Shown here: piece after piece, positions 27,991 through 37,674 of the stretch
Layout: every line of letters begins with the position of its first letter
Position numbering within the stretch: position 1 is the stretch's first letter
NCBI GenBank assembly: GCA_965222695.1
Contig: OZ244967.1
Span: 620,001-684,000, forward strand
Source of the DNA: UBA7957 sp965222695
GTDB taxonomy: Bacteria; Pseudomonadota; Gammaproteobacteria; Granulosicoccales; Granulosicoccaceae
Direction: 5' to 3'
Length of the DNA: 64,000 bases
Position numbers and translations under genes: made by a program
The notes under the pieces: model-generated
Told to the model about the DNA's origin: nothing
Database searches by the model: none
The model's input: only the letters and a program-made list of their open reading frames with translations

Positions 27991-30089
27991 GGCGGCAAAA
28001 CGGCTATGTTCTGATCAGCGTTATTATTGTAATGCTTGTATTGTCCGGTGTCAGTCTTGTGTTGAATCGTGAAGGCGCCATGCAGGTTTTTCTCGCCGGT
28101 CAGCAAAACGCGGTCAGTGAAGCGGAGATGGTCGCCGAGGCCGGGCTCAATCATCAGATCTGGCAGGCCACACGGCAAGGCTGCAGCGGTTACGGCAATA
28201 TTTCAACCACTGCCTTTGGACCTCACAGCTATGTCGCTGCAATTTCACCGGCTTCGGGCTCGCCGGTTACGGTAACGTCAAAGAGTATTCTGGATGACGG
28301 TACTGTATTTAATCTACGCCGTGAGGAGCAGACTATTTACCAACTCCCGCAACCGGACGTCGAACTGGATATAGGTATTTCAGGCATAGGAAACGATACC
28401 TACGCCAACGGTACTTCAGGGAATCAGAATAATAATTACTACACCTCCTGGTATATGTACTCAAGAAATATACTGTCCGGCGCCGAAGTATTTCCATTGA
28501 TGCGGTTTGATCTATCGTCTTTACCGGCGGATATAAAAATACTGTCCGCCCGCTTATTGCTTCGCCTGAGTAATATCACGCTGGTGGGATCCAGTCCGAC
28601 ATTGTCCGTACACAGAATGATTATTGATTGGGCGGGAAATTCCGTCACTTACAACACATCCGACGGCAACACATCCTGGACCTGGCCGGATAACTATCTC
28701 TCCACCCCGGACAGTACTCTGGTACTCCAGACAAGCACTAACGGGAACCGTGAATGGGATTTGACGGAACTTGTCGATGGCTGGGTGCAGGGAACGGTTC
28801 CCAACTACGGTTTTACAGTGGTGGCGGATGAGGCCATAGATTCCGTCAGAATTGATGCCACTAATAATTGGATATCCTCGCAAAGGCCCGAGCTGATTAT
28901 TCAATTCACCTGTGAATGCGGTATGTACTGCGTCTTGGGCTCAACGCTCCCTGACGCAATCGCGCACTGGAAGCTGGATGAATCCAGCGGCACCACAGCA
29001 GTGGACTCCGAAGGCAGCAACGATGGTACGACTTCCGGTACGGCCTGGACTACCGGCCAGCTTAACGGGGCGGCCTATTTTGATGGCTTTGATGATTATA
29101 TTAACGTGCCACACTCGAGCGAATTGGTATTTGATGAAGCAATTTCGATTTCGGCATGGATCAATCTGGAAGTTTCGGCAACCGGGCCCTATGCCAATCA
29201 AACGATTATCGGGAAGGGAACTACGGGTTTTACGGAGGAATTTTGGCTGGGGATCTGGGAGAATGAGATTGAATTCGGAATATTGGAATCCGGAACCTGG
29301 TATGGGGTAAATACGATTGCGTTAGAATTACAACCCGACACCTGGTACCACCTAGCGGTCACCTTTAGCGATACCTCGGATGAGGTTAAATTTTATCTTG
29401 ACGGAAATCAAATGGGCGCCGGAACCCTAACGAGAGATCTAAATCCCGACAACAAGGACATTCAAATCGGACGCAGTCAATACGGTGAATACTTCTACGG
29501 AGAACTGGATGATATTCGTTTGTTTGATTTTATCATCACACCTGAAGAAGTCGCCGCATTAACTATCGTGGCCGGAAAAACACCGCCCGAGTTTGATAAT
29601 GTACTCGACCGGTTCGATGCTGTCGCTTTTAACGGAAACGACGGTTCCATGCCTTGGACGATAAATTGGCAGGAAATTGGTGAGTCCGATGGAGCCGGAA
29701 GCGGAGATGTTCGAATAATGAACGATAGCGGCCGCAATTATGTTTTGCGTTTAAGAGATAATGATAATGGCGGGGAAGGGGTATGGCGGGAAATGAATAT
29801 CCAGGGTTGCAGTAGTGCGAAGTTAGTCTACGAATACCGCCGATCGGGTCTCGATAATTTTAATGACTACGTTACAGTCAGTGTCTCGGGAGACGGGGGG
29901 GCCAACTGGACCGAGCTGACACGATACCAGGGTAATGGGACTGACACATCCTTTCTTTCCGACTCTTACGACATTTCAGCTTATATAGCTGGCAATACGG
30001 CTATCCAGCTTCTGACTTCTCCGGGGCTGGGGGGTAATGATCAGGTATTCTTTGACAATATTGAAATAAGACTGAGCGGCTGCCCATGA
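27987..30089 (+). CDS. Large pilin-like protein with DNRLRE and LamG domains
   Basis: 700 residues. The N-terminus MRRQNGYVLISVIIVMLVLSG is PilX/GspK-like (short leader, hydrophobic helix). A DNRLRE-type domain follows (about 125-310; FPLMRFDLSSLPADIKILSARLLL), then a LamG/concanavalin-like domain (about 325-525; AIAHWKLDESSGTTAVDSEG, WYHLAVTF) and a C-terminal MAM/beta-sandwich-like domain. The plan suggests a pilus-tip adhesin displayed by a type IV pilus or type II secretion pseudopilus. It is translationally linked to the Asp-rich pilin before it. No further pilin genes are adjacent. Confidence 0.75.
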   Translation: MRRQNGYVLISVIIVMLVLSGVSLVLNREGAMQVFLAGQQNAVSEAEMVAEAGLNHQIWQATRQGCSGYGNISTTAFGPHSYVAAISPASGSPVTVTSKSILDDGTVFNLRREEQTIYQLPQPDVELDIGISGIGNDTYANGTSGNQNNNYYTSWYMYSRNILSGAEVFPLMRFDLSSLPADIKILSARLLLRLSNITLVGSSPTLSVHRMIIDWAGNSVTYNTSDGNTSWTWPDNYLSTPDSTLVLQTSTNGNREWDLTELVDGWVQGTVPNYGFTVVADEAIDSVRIDATNNWISSQRPELIIQFTCECGMYCVLGSTLPDAIAHWKLDESSGTTAVDSEGSNDGTTSGTAWTTGQLNGAAYFDGFDDYINVPHSSELVFDEAISISAWINLEVSATGPYANQTIIGKGTTGFTEEFWLGIWENEIEFGILESGTWYGVNTIALELQPDTWYHLAVTFSDTSDEVKFYLDGNQMGAGTLTRDLNPDNKDIQIGRSQYGEYFYGELDDIRLFDFIITPEEVAALTIVAGKTPPEFDNVLDRFDAVAFNGNDGSMPWTINWQEIGESDGAGSGDVRIMNDSGRNYVLRLRDNDNGGEGVWREMNIQGCSSAKLVYEYRRSGLDNFNDYVTVSVSGDGGANWTELTRYQGNGTDTSFLSDSYDISAYIAGNTAIQLLTSPGLGGNDQVFFDNIEIRLSGCP

Positions 30090-30129
30090 TATGCTGAAGT
30101 GCGGCGTTGCCGAAAGGCAGGCGTTAAAT

Positions 30130-32574
30130 TCAATGATCGCTACAATTTTTGAATGTAGCGACCGCGGGGAAGGTGGCCGAGGTAAATAAATAGAATCCCG
30201 AGGCAATCAGGACTGCCGCAATAAAACCAAAACTCATCGCAATTATGGTCGCCAGCGAGGCACTGATTACCGACGCACATCCGTTGATTCCCCACGCCCA
30301 GGGTACCATCATTCTTGAATGTTCCGCGAGACTGTTTACCGCCAATGGAAAAGGCATACCCATAAAAAACGCCAGGGGTGCAATGAGTGCGACGGAGAAA
30401 ATTACTTTTAATACAATATGACTGTCCGCCAGATAAGCAAATAAAGGATCCAGCACGACCAGGTAGGATAGTCCGGTTATCAGAATGCAAAGGACGCTCA
30501 ATTTGAGAATTTTTATGCGAGCGTGATCGGAATTACAGCGATTGCTGTAGTAGCTTCCCATCCCGGAAAAAACCAGAAAGGCCGCGACGGTAATCGCGAT
30601 CGTGTATATCGGATGGTGCAGAAACAGCAAGAACTTCTGTATATACGAGATTTCAATAATGATATAGGCCAGGCCGAGTGAGAAAAAGTAGCTGAACACC
30701 TTTCCGGAACTCCGGGAAGAACCGTGGTTTTGGGTACGGTTCAGAAAGTACAGCGGCAAAACTATGAGCAGGGCGCTGAGAAACATTGCAATGAGCAGAG
30801 TAAAAAGAAGAAGAATATATCCCCATTCCAACAAGGGCATGGCGCCCTGATCCCGCAAACGGTACAGCTCCCTGAACGTCTTCCATTTCAACGTGTGATA
30901 AAAATAAGGTCGATTGTCGCTGCTTGCCGAAATGTCGAATTTATACTGCTGAATAAAACGGTCTCTGCTATCCGAAAACAGTGATCTGCTTGCATTGTAA
31001 AATACGGGAGAAGACAATTTATTGAAGCGATTGGCGTCTTCTTCTCTCAGATTCGGCAGCCAGGCCAGATCGAACGATCTCTGTTCCGAAAAATCGCGGA
31101 TTTTCTGCAGTTCCTCATTGCTGAATTCACCGTTTTTTACCAACAGGGTACAGGTCTGCCAGCTTCGGATAAGAGCGATTCTCTTTGAGACATCGCTAAC
31201 ACCTAGCCCGCGCAGTGCCTCAGCAATGGTATGCAGCAACCTGAGTGTGTCACGCGGCGGCAGGCTGACCCATCGTGTGAAGGCAAGATAACCATTGCTT
31301 TCAATGCGCTGCAGATAAAGGCTGATCGCTTCATGTGTCAATAAGTAGTTTTCATGTAATGCATGCAGGCCGGCGCTGGCGGCATCGGAAGCCCCGGTCA
31401 GCGTAAATTGGATAAGTTGATAGGAATCGGTATTGCGGTTCAGGTGTTCCCGGACTTCACCGATATGCCACTGTACGTTCTGGTGTTTATAAAGGGCACC
31501 ACTGAATTGATTAGCGGATTCATTGACCAGATTGATCACATCGGGATTGATTTCCAGTACGTCAACCCTCTCTACCTTGTGCAACAATGCCTGCAACACA
31601 TCTGCGCCGCCGGAACCGCCTGCGATAAGCACATGGTCAAGGTCTTTCAAATGGTATGGCAGAGCCGAGCTCATATGGTCCAGATAACCAAGCATCTCCA
31701 GCGATTCGGGATAGCGGGTGATGGGACTCATGCTGTGTCCGTCGCTGAAAAGCGCGAGTTGTGGCAAGGGTTCTTGGATTGCATTAAGGCTCAATCCCGG
31801 GGCCAGACGGAAAGGGATTCCGTCATTTTTGACAACCGTCAGCAAACCTAGCGGAGAAGAGCGTTGTTCAATGATCTGGGATCCATCGATCTGCAGAATC
31901 TGGCTCAATTGTTTATAGGGAGAAATTTTCAGTGCCGGACTTCCACCGGCGGCAATCGCCGCCGCTGAAATGGCAAGTATTGCGGATAGCCTCACTTGTT
32001 GTATTCTTTTGACGCCTCTCAGTGGAAAAAACGCGCTGAGTAAAGCGGTGAGCGAAATCACAAGCAGAATCTTTTCCGGGAACAGCCAAAACAGCAGAAT
32101 CAGGATTGTAATGCTGCCGACGCCCGCGCCGGCCAGATCCACGGCATAGATCCGGCCCGCTAAATTTCCGGCGTGCATCAGTGCAAGACAGATCGCGCTC
32201 GCCGCGAAGAAAAACGGAATGGATAAAAGGAGAAACAAAGAGGCCAGTATCCACAGTTGCAAAGGATCCCACAGAATCATTTCGGCATGAAACGGAAGCG
32301 ATTGTGCGATCCGAAATGAATACAGGCCGGAAACCGCGAACAAGGCCACTGAAATCGTGTAACAGGAATAAAAATGCCTCAGAAGAGTCTGTTGAAACAA
32401 GGTGGTGATAGTCCCGCTGAATCCGTAACCCAGCAGTGCCAGCCCGATGATCATATAGGCAAAATGATGCCATTGAACGATCGAAAAAAGGCGCATAAGC
32501 AGAATTTCATAGGAAAGTGCGCAGGCGGAGAGAATAAAGACAGAAAGGCTGATGGAAGAAAGTCCCGGCTTCAC
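30130..32574 (-). CDS. Membrane-bound spermidine-synthase-like protein
   Basis: 814 residues. The layout is an N-terminal membrane block (about seven helices), a cytoplasmic Rossmann methyltransferase-like domain with LIAGGSGGADVLQALLHKVERVDVLEINPDVINLV (about 310-345), and a C-terminal block of about six helices. This is the fused MFS/polyamine aminopropyltransferase-like family. Whether it makes spermidine or another product is not known; the motif GGSGGAD is the decarboxy-AdoMet/AdoMet site. It lies convergent to the pilin pair and upstream of a pcm gene on the same strand. Confidence 0.75.
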   Translation of the reverse strand: MKPGLSSISLSVFILSACALSYEILLMRLFSIVQWHHFAYMIIGLALLGYGFSGTITTLFQQTLLRHFYSCYTISVALFAVSGLYSFRIAQSLPFHAEMILWDPLQLWILASLFLLLSIPFFFAASAICLALMHAGNLAGRIYAVDLAGAGVGSITILILLFWLFPEKILLVISLTALLSAFFPLRGVKRIQQVRLSAILAISAAAIAAGGSPALKISPYKQLSQILQIDGSQIIEQRSSPLGLLTVVKNDGIPFRLAPGLSLNAIQEPLPQLALFSDGHSMSPITRYPESLEMLGYLDHMSSALPYHLKDLDHVLIAGGSGGADVLQALLHKVERVDVLEINPDVINLVNESANQFSGALYKHQNVQWHIGEVREHLNRNTDSYQLIQFTLTGASDAASAGLHALHENYLLTHEAISLYLQRIESNGYLAFTRWVSLPPRDTLRLLHTIAEALRGLGVSDVSKRIALIRSWQTCTLLVKNGEFSNEELQKIRDFSEQRSFDLAWLPNLREEDANRFNKLSSPVFYNASRSLFSDSRDRFIQQYKFDISASSDNRPYFYHTLKWKTFRELYRLRDQGAMPLLEWGYILLLFTLLIAMFLSALLIVLPLYFLNRTQNHGSSRSSGKVFSYFFSLGLAYIIIEISYIQKFLLFLHHPIYTIAITVAAFLVFSGMGSYYSNRCNSDHARIKILKLSVLCILITGLSYLVVLDPLFAYLADSHIVLKVIFSVALIAPLAFFMGMPFPLAVNSLAEHSRMMVPWAWGINGCASVISASLATIIAMSFGFIAAVLIASGFYLFTSATFPAVATFKNCSDH

Positions 32575-32650
32575 GGACAGCAGGTGGGCAAGCTGCGAAG
32601 TTCGACGGCAGGATCCGCTTTATAAAGCAGCAATTCAGAATCTATACTCA

Positions 32651-33382
32651 TCAGTGGGCGCCGGTCAAGGGAACGAACCTCACCGGCATCACCTGGCGCG
32701 TCGAAACCGTGCCATCGGCTGATTTTTCAACGAAAAGCAATTGCTGAACCATAAACCGGCTGCCCACCGGAATCACCATGCGGCCTCCGGGTTTGAGCTG
32801 GCGAATCAGAGGCGGCGGTACATGACTCGCCGCGGCAGTGACCACAATGGCATCGAACGGTGCCGCTTCCTCCCAGCCATAATATCCGTCACCGGTTCTT
32901 GTGTGAATATTGTCGTAGGCTAATTGTTGCAGCCGATCGGCAGCCCGACGTGCCAGGGGTTCAATCACTTCGATGGTGTAAACCTCGTCCACCAGCTCAG
33001 CCAGAACCGCCGCCTGGTAGGCCGAGCCCGTTCCGATTTCCAGCACCTTGTGTTCCGCTTTCGCGCCGATCATATCGGTCATCAACGCGACTATATAGGG
33101 TTGAGAGATCGTCTGGCCGAATCCGATCGGCAATGGTCTGTTGTCATAGGCATGGACTTGCTGCGAAGTCGGCACGAAACGATGGCGTTGTACCCGGCCC
33201 ATAACCTCCATTACCCGGGAGTCGAAAGATTCCTTATCCAGGTAGTGACGGGTCTGAACAACCGTTTGCTCGATTTCGTCAATCATTTGTTTCCTCGGAC
33301 CGATATAGTCCTCAGCCGCGCCGGCAAAGGAAAAAAGCATAAGACTCAGAATTATCGCTGTACCGTGCCGGAACCAATTCAT
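32651..33382 (-). CDS. pcm: Protein-L-isoaspartate O-methyltransferase with signal peptide
   Basis: 243 residues. The first 23 residues form a Sec signal peptide (ILSLMLFSFAGAAEDY), unlike the cytosolic enzyme. The catalytic body has PLPIGFGQTISQPYIVALM, the AdoMet loop VLEIGTGSAYQAAVLAEL (usually GSGYQ) and VTAAASHVPPPLIRQLKPGGRMVIPVG. It repairs isoaspartyl residues in aged proteins; here probably in the periplasm, though AdoMet supply there is unexplained. A REP-like hairpin and terminator lie upstream. Confidence 0.88.
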   Translation of the reverse strand: MNWFRHGTAIILSLMLFSFAGAAEDYIGPRKQMIDEIEQTVVQTRHYLDKESFDSRVMEVMGRVQRHRFVPTSQQVHAYDNRPLPIGFGQTISQPYIVALMTDMIGAKAEHKVLEIGTGSAYQAAVLAELVDEVYTIEVIEPLARRAADRLQQLAYDNIHTRTGDGYYGWEEAAPFDAIVVTAAASHVPPPLIRQLKPGGRMVIPVGSRFMVQQLLFVEKSADGTVSTRQVMPVRFVPLTGAH

Positions 33383-33467
33383 CGTATTTTCCCCTCACAT
33401 AGTCGTTTTATATTCGGATAAATTTTCTGACAACGCTATTACTCTCACGGGGTAATCTTTATACACC

Positions 33468-33490
33468 GTAGGAGCGAGGCAACCTCCTAC
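33468..33490. repeat. REP-like hairpin
   Basis: GTAGGAG-cgaggcaac-CTCCTAC, a 7-bp stem. The start GTAGGAGCGAGGC resembles the REP unit of the other pairs in the window (12010, 35878). Confidence 0.5.
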
Positions 33491-33499
33491 GCGACCTAC

Positions 33500-33518
33500 A
33501 AAACGCTCCTGGCGTTTT
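33500..33518. terminator. Bidirectional intrinsic terminator
   Basis: AAAACGC-tcctg-GCGTTTT: a perfect 7-bp stem with an A-tract on one side and a T-tract on the other. It lies downstream of the SRAP gene (minus strand, stop at 33658) and upstream of pcm. Confidence 0.65.
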
Positions 33519-33657
33519 AGTCGTTGTGTAGAATCACGATGCGCCTCAAATCAGCACATTTTAGCGACGGCATGGAGATTTTAGACAGGCCCTAGAACAT
33601 ATTGCATTGTAAAAGATGATCGATAAACAGCGTGTACGTAACGGAATGTGGCGGCGC

Positions 33658-34230
33658 TTAGCATGCTTGTATATTTATAGTTTGATCGCTCGCCGGCCTT
33701 ATCTGAGAATGGATATGGTGCGGCTTGCCCTTAAGCCAGAAGTTCAGGTCATCGGGTGAAATAATCAGCGGCATTCTATCCTTTATTTGCCGGTATTTTT
33801 CCGTCGCTTCCCTTGTGAATGTGACAAGTTTTGGCCCGTCTTGAGTCTCAAACCAAATCCCGGCCATCAAAAAAATCCCGTTCTCTGCATGGGTGATGGC
33901 ATACTTTTCCTTTGTTTTCTTACCCCTGTCTGATGTTTCATACCACCCGTTGCACGGTACAAGACATCTGCGGTTGAAAAACGCCGGTTTCCAGAAGGGA
34001 GAGGTCACAGCTTTTTCAAACGTCGCATTGATAAGCAGCTTTTTGGACCAGTCGGGTTTTATACCCCATCGACCATTCAGCTGCCTGATCTGATCATTGA
34101 TAAGCGCTACCGCCGAGATGCATTCGGTCGGGCGAAGATCGGTGTTGGTCGTGGTGGTAAAGGGTATGCCAAGAACGTCGAACATCCACTGAACCAACGG
34201 GTTGTCGCTAACATTAATCCGGCCGCACAT
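33658..34230 (-). CDS. SRAP protein (YedK/HMCES family) with altered active-site residue
   Basis: 190 residues from ATG 34230, which gives the required MCGR start with catalytic Cys2. The family blocks LRPTECI, RWGIKPDW, INATFEKA and CNGWYE (Glu98) are present. In YedK and HMCES the last block reads IHDRMP, with a His that helps form or resolve the abasic-site crosslink. Here it reads IKDRMP (Lys150). The protein shields abasic sites in single-stranded DNA by covalent Cys2 attachment; the substitution may alter reversal of the crosslink. Somewhat shorter than E. coli YedK. Confidence 0.88.
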   Translation of the reverse strand: MCGRINVSDNPLVQWMFDVLGIPFTTTTNTDLRPTECISAVALINDQIRQLNGRWGIKPDWSKKLLINATFEKAVTSPFWKPAFFNRRCLVPCNGWYETSDRGKKTKEKYAITHAENGIFLMAGIWFETQDGPKLVTFTREATEKYRQIKDRMPLIISPDDLNFWLKGKPHHIHSQIRPASDQTINIQAC

Positions 34231-34525
34231 AACAAGGCTCCAGACAACGGAGTTTGTCAATCTTAGTTCCGTTCATTGTGCTGTCGGGTATACTTATGTC
34301 ACGGTGTGTACAGAAATGTCGTCTGCGTTGCTCAGCTTGATGCATCGGCCGAACCTGCTTCCGGTATTGGGGCCGCAAGCAAGGATGTAGATATACAATT
34401 CGGCTTTGGAAAAGGTTCATGTTATTCTCGCACGAGATTACACAATCCTATGCCCGAATGAGTACCGCCGAATAATCGCAACGAGTCGTATCACAACCAT
34501 GCTGGTAAAGGAAAAAACAATCAAC

Positions 34526-34903
34526 ATGAATGCATTCAGTTGCCGGACTGAAAAGGCAGCCATCAGCAATCATGAGCGCGTCATCTACTACCGTCTGGGT
34601 GTCAGGCAGGTATTCCTTGATCTCCCCAACCGGTTAATCTACTTTTCGGACTTGGATGAAACACCGGTACTGACCATATTGCAGGCGCTATGTATCGATA
34701 GACAACAGGATTACGTACTGGAGCTGCTGTATTTGGATGTCAATCATTATTTTTTCGGTGGCTACAGGGTCAGATTGACCGAGTCACTGCTTAATCCCTT
34801 GCTGGTTGCCTTGCGACTGACAGATACACATATCGAACAACAACTGCCCAAGGCCAATATTGAAAATCCGGAGACGCCTTGGTTTATTTCCGAACCGGTC
34901 TAA
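34526..34903 (+). CDS. Hypothetical protein
   Basis: 125 residues from ATG 34526 (MNAFSCR); an upstream ATG at 34406 in the same frame is less likely because it overlaps unrelated sequence. The frame has bacterial-like composition (ERVIYYRLGVRQVFLDLP, LVALRLTDTHIEQQLPKAN) and a weak AAGGAA ribosome site. No signal peptide, membrane segment or known motif was recognised. Neighbours (SRAP, hemerythrin) give no hint. Confidence 0.45.
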   Translation: MNAFSCRTEKAAISNHERVIYYRLGVRQVFLDLPNRLIYFSDLDETPVLTILQALCIDRQQDYVLELLYLDVNHYFFGGYRVRLTESLLNPLLVALRLTDTHIEQQLPKANIENPETPWFISEPV

Positions 34904-35222
34904 GAGTCTATGCCGCATGATTAAACGAAGTCTGTTCAGTTGCAGATTTTGCAATAATAAAAACTGGAATTGCTTATGCCATAGACGGACCAGAAATTCA
35001 CTTGACTATGACTATTTCCGTAAATCGGGCCAAAACACATCAAGAATAGTCATGGCTATAAGAAAGAAAATTATCCAGAAAACAAAAATCAATGCTCGGG
35101 CAATGGTGGCTATCAATAATAACGTTCGATTCCGACACAATTGCGCTTAATCAGCTGAACGAAGCTGTCTCTGTGCTACATTCGTCATAAAAAGCCTTAC
35201 AAATTCAGACGGGAGAATTGTC
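34904..35222. other. AT-rich intergenic region
   Basis: 319 bases before the hemerythrin gene; no defensible gene or repeat seen. It should hold the hemerythrin promoter. Confidence 0.4.
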
Positions 35223-35624
35223 GTGAGAGAGATTAAATGGGGTCGGATACTCAGCGTTGATGTGGACGAGATAGACGAAGATCACAAGAAACTGATCAAT
35301 ATATTTAATTTACTGAATCAATCACTACAAGATGGCGACGACAAAGATTACGTTGAGGCGGTGATTGAGGAGTTAATTAACTGTACGGTCTGGCATTTCA
35401 GTCACGAGGATCGATTGATGTTGAAGTACAACTACCCTGAGCACCAAGAACACAAACAGGAGCACAAGGAATTGATTGAAAGCGCTCGGGAGCTACAAGA
35501 TAAAATTCAGAATTCAGAAAATCCCGTTTCTGAAACTGATGTCGACTATCTGGAGAGCTGGTTAACCGAGCATATTCTGACTTTTGATATGCGCCTTGGC
35601 GCTTATCTTTGTCAAACGATGTAG
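35223..35624 (+). CDS. Bacteriohemerythrin
   Basis: 133 residues. All seven di-iron ligands of the family can be placed: His21 (DEDHKKL), His58 and Glu62 (WHFSHEDRLM), His77 and His81 (HEHKQEHKE-like region), His117 and Asp122 (TEHILTFD). It binds oxygen reversibly as a cytoplasmic single-domain protein, possibly serving oxygen supply or sensing. GGGAGAATTG precedes the GTG AGA start region; ATG-equivalent start at 35223. Monocistronic. Confidence 0.9.
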   Translation: MREIKWGRILSVDVDEIDEDHKKLINIFNLLNQSLQDGDDKDYVEAVIEELINCTVWHFSHEDRLMLKYNYPEHQEHKQEHKELIESARELQDKIQNSENPVSETDVDYLESWLTEHILTFDMRLGAYLCQTM

Positions 35625-36121
35625 CGATTGCCTATTTTTCCACTTGGTGAATCGCCCGGGTTTGTCTGAAGCTCCAATCCACGCTGAAGCTGTTGCAAAT
35701 CGCATTTGACGAAGGTGGTGAAAAAGGACGTATTGAGTTTACCAACTCCGACACCTTCGATATTCGATTTCACTCCCTAGTAAAAACGGGAGACCCGCCA
35801 GCTTTGCCGGGGAGGCAGCCGGAGTCTAACAGATCCGGGAGTCTCATAGTAACTCCAAATGGAAAACCCCAGGATATCGTAGAGCGAGGCGCCCTCGCGA
35901 TGATGTTTGTATTCGGCGTTTTATCGCTTGCAGGGCAATCTCTACGGAGATGCTAGCACATTCGGAGATTCAGAAGGGACCCGTTATTGGGGTAAATCAG
36001 ATAAGAGTGAGCTCTTGCATTGACTAGCCAGGAAGAAAGAAAACGAGCGAGATAGAAAAAGGGATTTTGATGGCTGGACTTAATGCTGCTCCTGCCGTGG
36101 CGGTTATCACTTTCTCTATCA
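35625..36121. other. Intergenic region with a REP pair
   Basis: 497 bases between hemerythrin and the LuxR gene. Contains the REP pair at 35878-35946. An 87-codon frame over 35693-35956 runs through the repeat and is not credible as a gene. Confidence 0.5.
35878..35946. repeat. REP pair (BIME-like), inverted
   Basis: First unit CGTAGAGCGAGGCGCCCTCG with the stem GCGAGG-cgc-CCTCGC. The second unit, inverted at 35921-35946, reads TTATCGCTTGCAGGGCAAT then TCTACG, so its complement begins CGTAGAG like the first. The 19-base core is identical to 11985-12003. Confidence 0.7.
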
Positions 36122-37258
36122 TCACTGTAGCGACTTCATTACCAAGGATGCCAGCTCAGATTGTGACTTAGTACCTGTTTTTTGAAAAGCTCGTTTCAGC
36201 AGATTCCTTGAAGTGTTGATAGTATGATTGAGTTCTAATGCACACAGACTTACGGACTTGCCGTCAGCAATTTTAAGCGCTACAAGGGATTCGGTCGGAG
36301 ATAAGCCGTAGATATTCTGCAATACGGCAGAGGAGTCAGCCAAACCCTGTTTGGGATCTCGAATCAGGACCATCACACGGGGTTCCTCTCCGACGAGTGT
36401 TGCTTGCCTTCCGGTGATCGGAACAACTGTTGCAATCAGAGGGTTTCGACTGTCTGATCTTGAGATGCGTATAGTGTCGCCGCTAACCTTATCGATGAAT
36501 TTGGCCGCTCGTGCTGCATCGCTTATGGCACGTTGAAGTTTAGTGTTCTCTGAGACCCTGGTCGCAACTAGCCCCGACGAGCGAAGTACGATTCCAGTTA
36601 CGTCATTGCAAAGTGTTTCTGCAAGACGGTTGACGAATACCACCTTGCCGACACTATCCAAAATCACAACCCCTAGATGAAGCTGATTCAGCACATCATG
36701 ACTCGCAGACTGTCGCAGTTCAAGGGATTCAATCTTCCTCGAAATCGACAACGCGCGTCGCAGGTGGTCAACGAGAATTTCAAAGAGAATCTTATCCTGA
36801 TCAGAGAACTGTTTCGATTTTTGATCTCGAATCAGTGCCACCATCGTTCCTTGTATAGGCGAGTGCTCCAGGCATAGCGCTGTCACACTAAACCATTCAT
36901 AGGTTCGGTAGAACTCATTGTAGAACTCGGTTTGAAGAAATTCACGCTGTGGCATAACTTCTGAGCCCAAAAGAACAGCCCCGGGCTGTAGTTTGTTGGC
37001 TGTTCGTTCTGGAAACGGATTTACCTTATAGAAATGCTGTGTATAAGCCCGCGACGCGGAGTCTGGGGCACCCACGAGGGTATGGGATTGTATTGAACCT
37101 TTGATCCAGTCGTAGACTCCCAATTCCGCAGCCGTACAGTGCGTCGCTTTGCTAACAGAACGGAGCACCGAGCGAAAATCCCGATCAGAAGCCGCCGAAT
37201 CGTAGATGTCGCAGATCAACGAGGACAGTGCATGTTCGTTTTGAGTTATCGTGCCCAT
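36122..37258 (-). CDS. LuxR-family transcriptional regulator
   Basis: 378 residues from ATG 37258 (MGTITQN). The C-terminal 65 residues are a LuxR helix-turn-helix (YGLSPTESLVALKIADGKSVSLCALELNHTINTSRNLLKRAFQKTG). The long N-terminal part has a GAF/PAS-like character, with GVVILDSVGKVVFVNRLAE typical of PAS. The signal is unknown. It is divergent from the di-haem peroxidase gene; a perfect inverted repeat lies between them (37516-37531). Confidence 0.82.
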   Translation of the reverse strand: MGTITQNEHALSSLICDIYDSAASDRDFRSVLRSVSKATHCTAAELGVYDWIKGSIQSHTLVGAPDSASRAYTQHFYKVNPFPERTANKLQPGAVLLGSEVMPQREFLQTEFYNEFYRTYEWFSVTALCLEHSPIQGTMVALIRDQKSKQFSDQDKILFEILVDHLRRALSISRKIESLELRQSASHDVLNQLHLGVVILDSVGKVVFVNRLAETLCNDVTGIVLRSSGLVATRVSENTKLQRAISDAARAAKFIDKVSGDTIRISRSDSRNPLIATVVPITGRQATLVGEEPRVMVLIRDPKQGLADSSAVLQNIYGLSPTESLVALKIADGKSVSLCALELNHTINTSRNLLKRAFQKTGTKSQSELASLVMKSLQ

Positions 37259-37674
37259 ATTATAATCACATGTCGTTGGCTCCACTCGCAAAAGGTGTGA
37301 GCCCATAAGTGTTAACAGGCCCTAAATCGCAATCGTATCAAAACCGCAAGGTTCATCTTATCAAACAACTTCTTGAACACAAACAGTGCGAAATATGAAT
37401 AGCAAATGAGATCATTAACGCTATTCGAGCCCTATCTTCAATCGTAAATCCTCATCAACATTTCGTCCTGTAGTCCAAATGGGTCATGACGAATTGAACT
37501 ACAAATCTTACATTCTGATCACCAGTGATCAATTTGTTGTGCAAAGAATGACTTGTTGATTAACCCATCAGATCTTCAAGCGTTTTTCTAATAGATTGAT
37601 TTATATAGATTTATAAAAACAATGATGCACTTTATAGGATGATCTAATTAGCCGAGGAGAACCTGTTATGACTA
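37259..37674. other. AT-rich divergent promoter region
   Basis: 416 bases between the LuxR regulator and the peroxidase lipoprotein. It contains the TGATCAC inverted repeat and the TAACAGGCCCTAA motif (37313-37325). Confidence 0.5.
37516..37531. promoter_or_regulatory. Candidate LuxR-type operator
   Basis: TGATCACCAGTGATCA: perfect 7-bp arms and a 2-base centre, in the middle of the region between the LuxR regulator and the peroxidase gene. Binding by the neighbouring LuxR protein is an inference. Confidence 0.4.

Noticed and set aside
35693..35956. 87-codon frame
   Set aside because: Runs through the REP pair; composition reflects the repeat.
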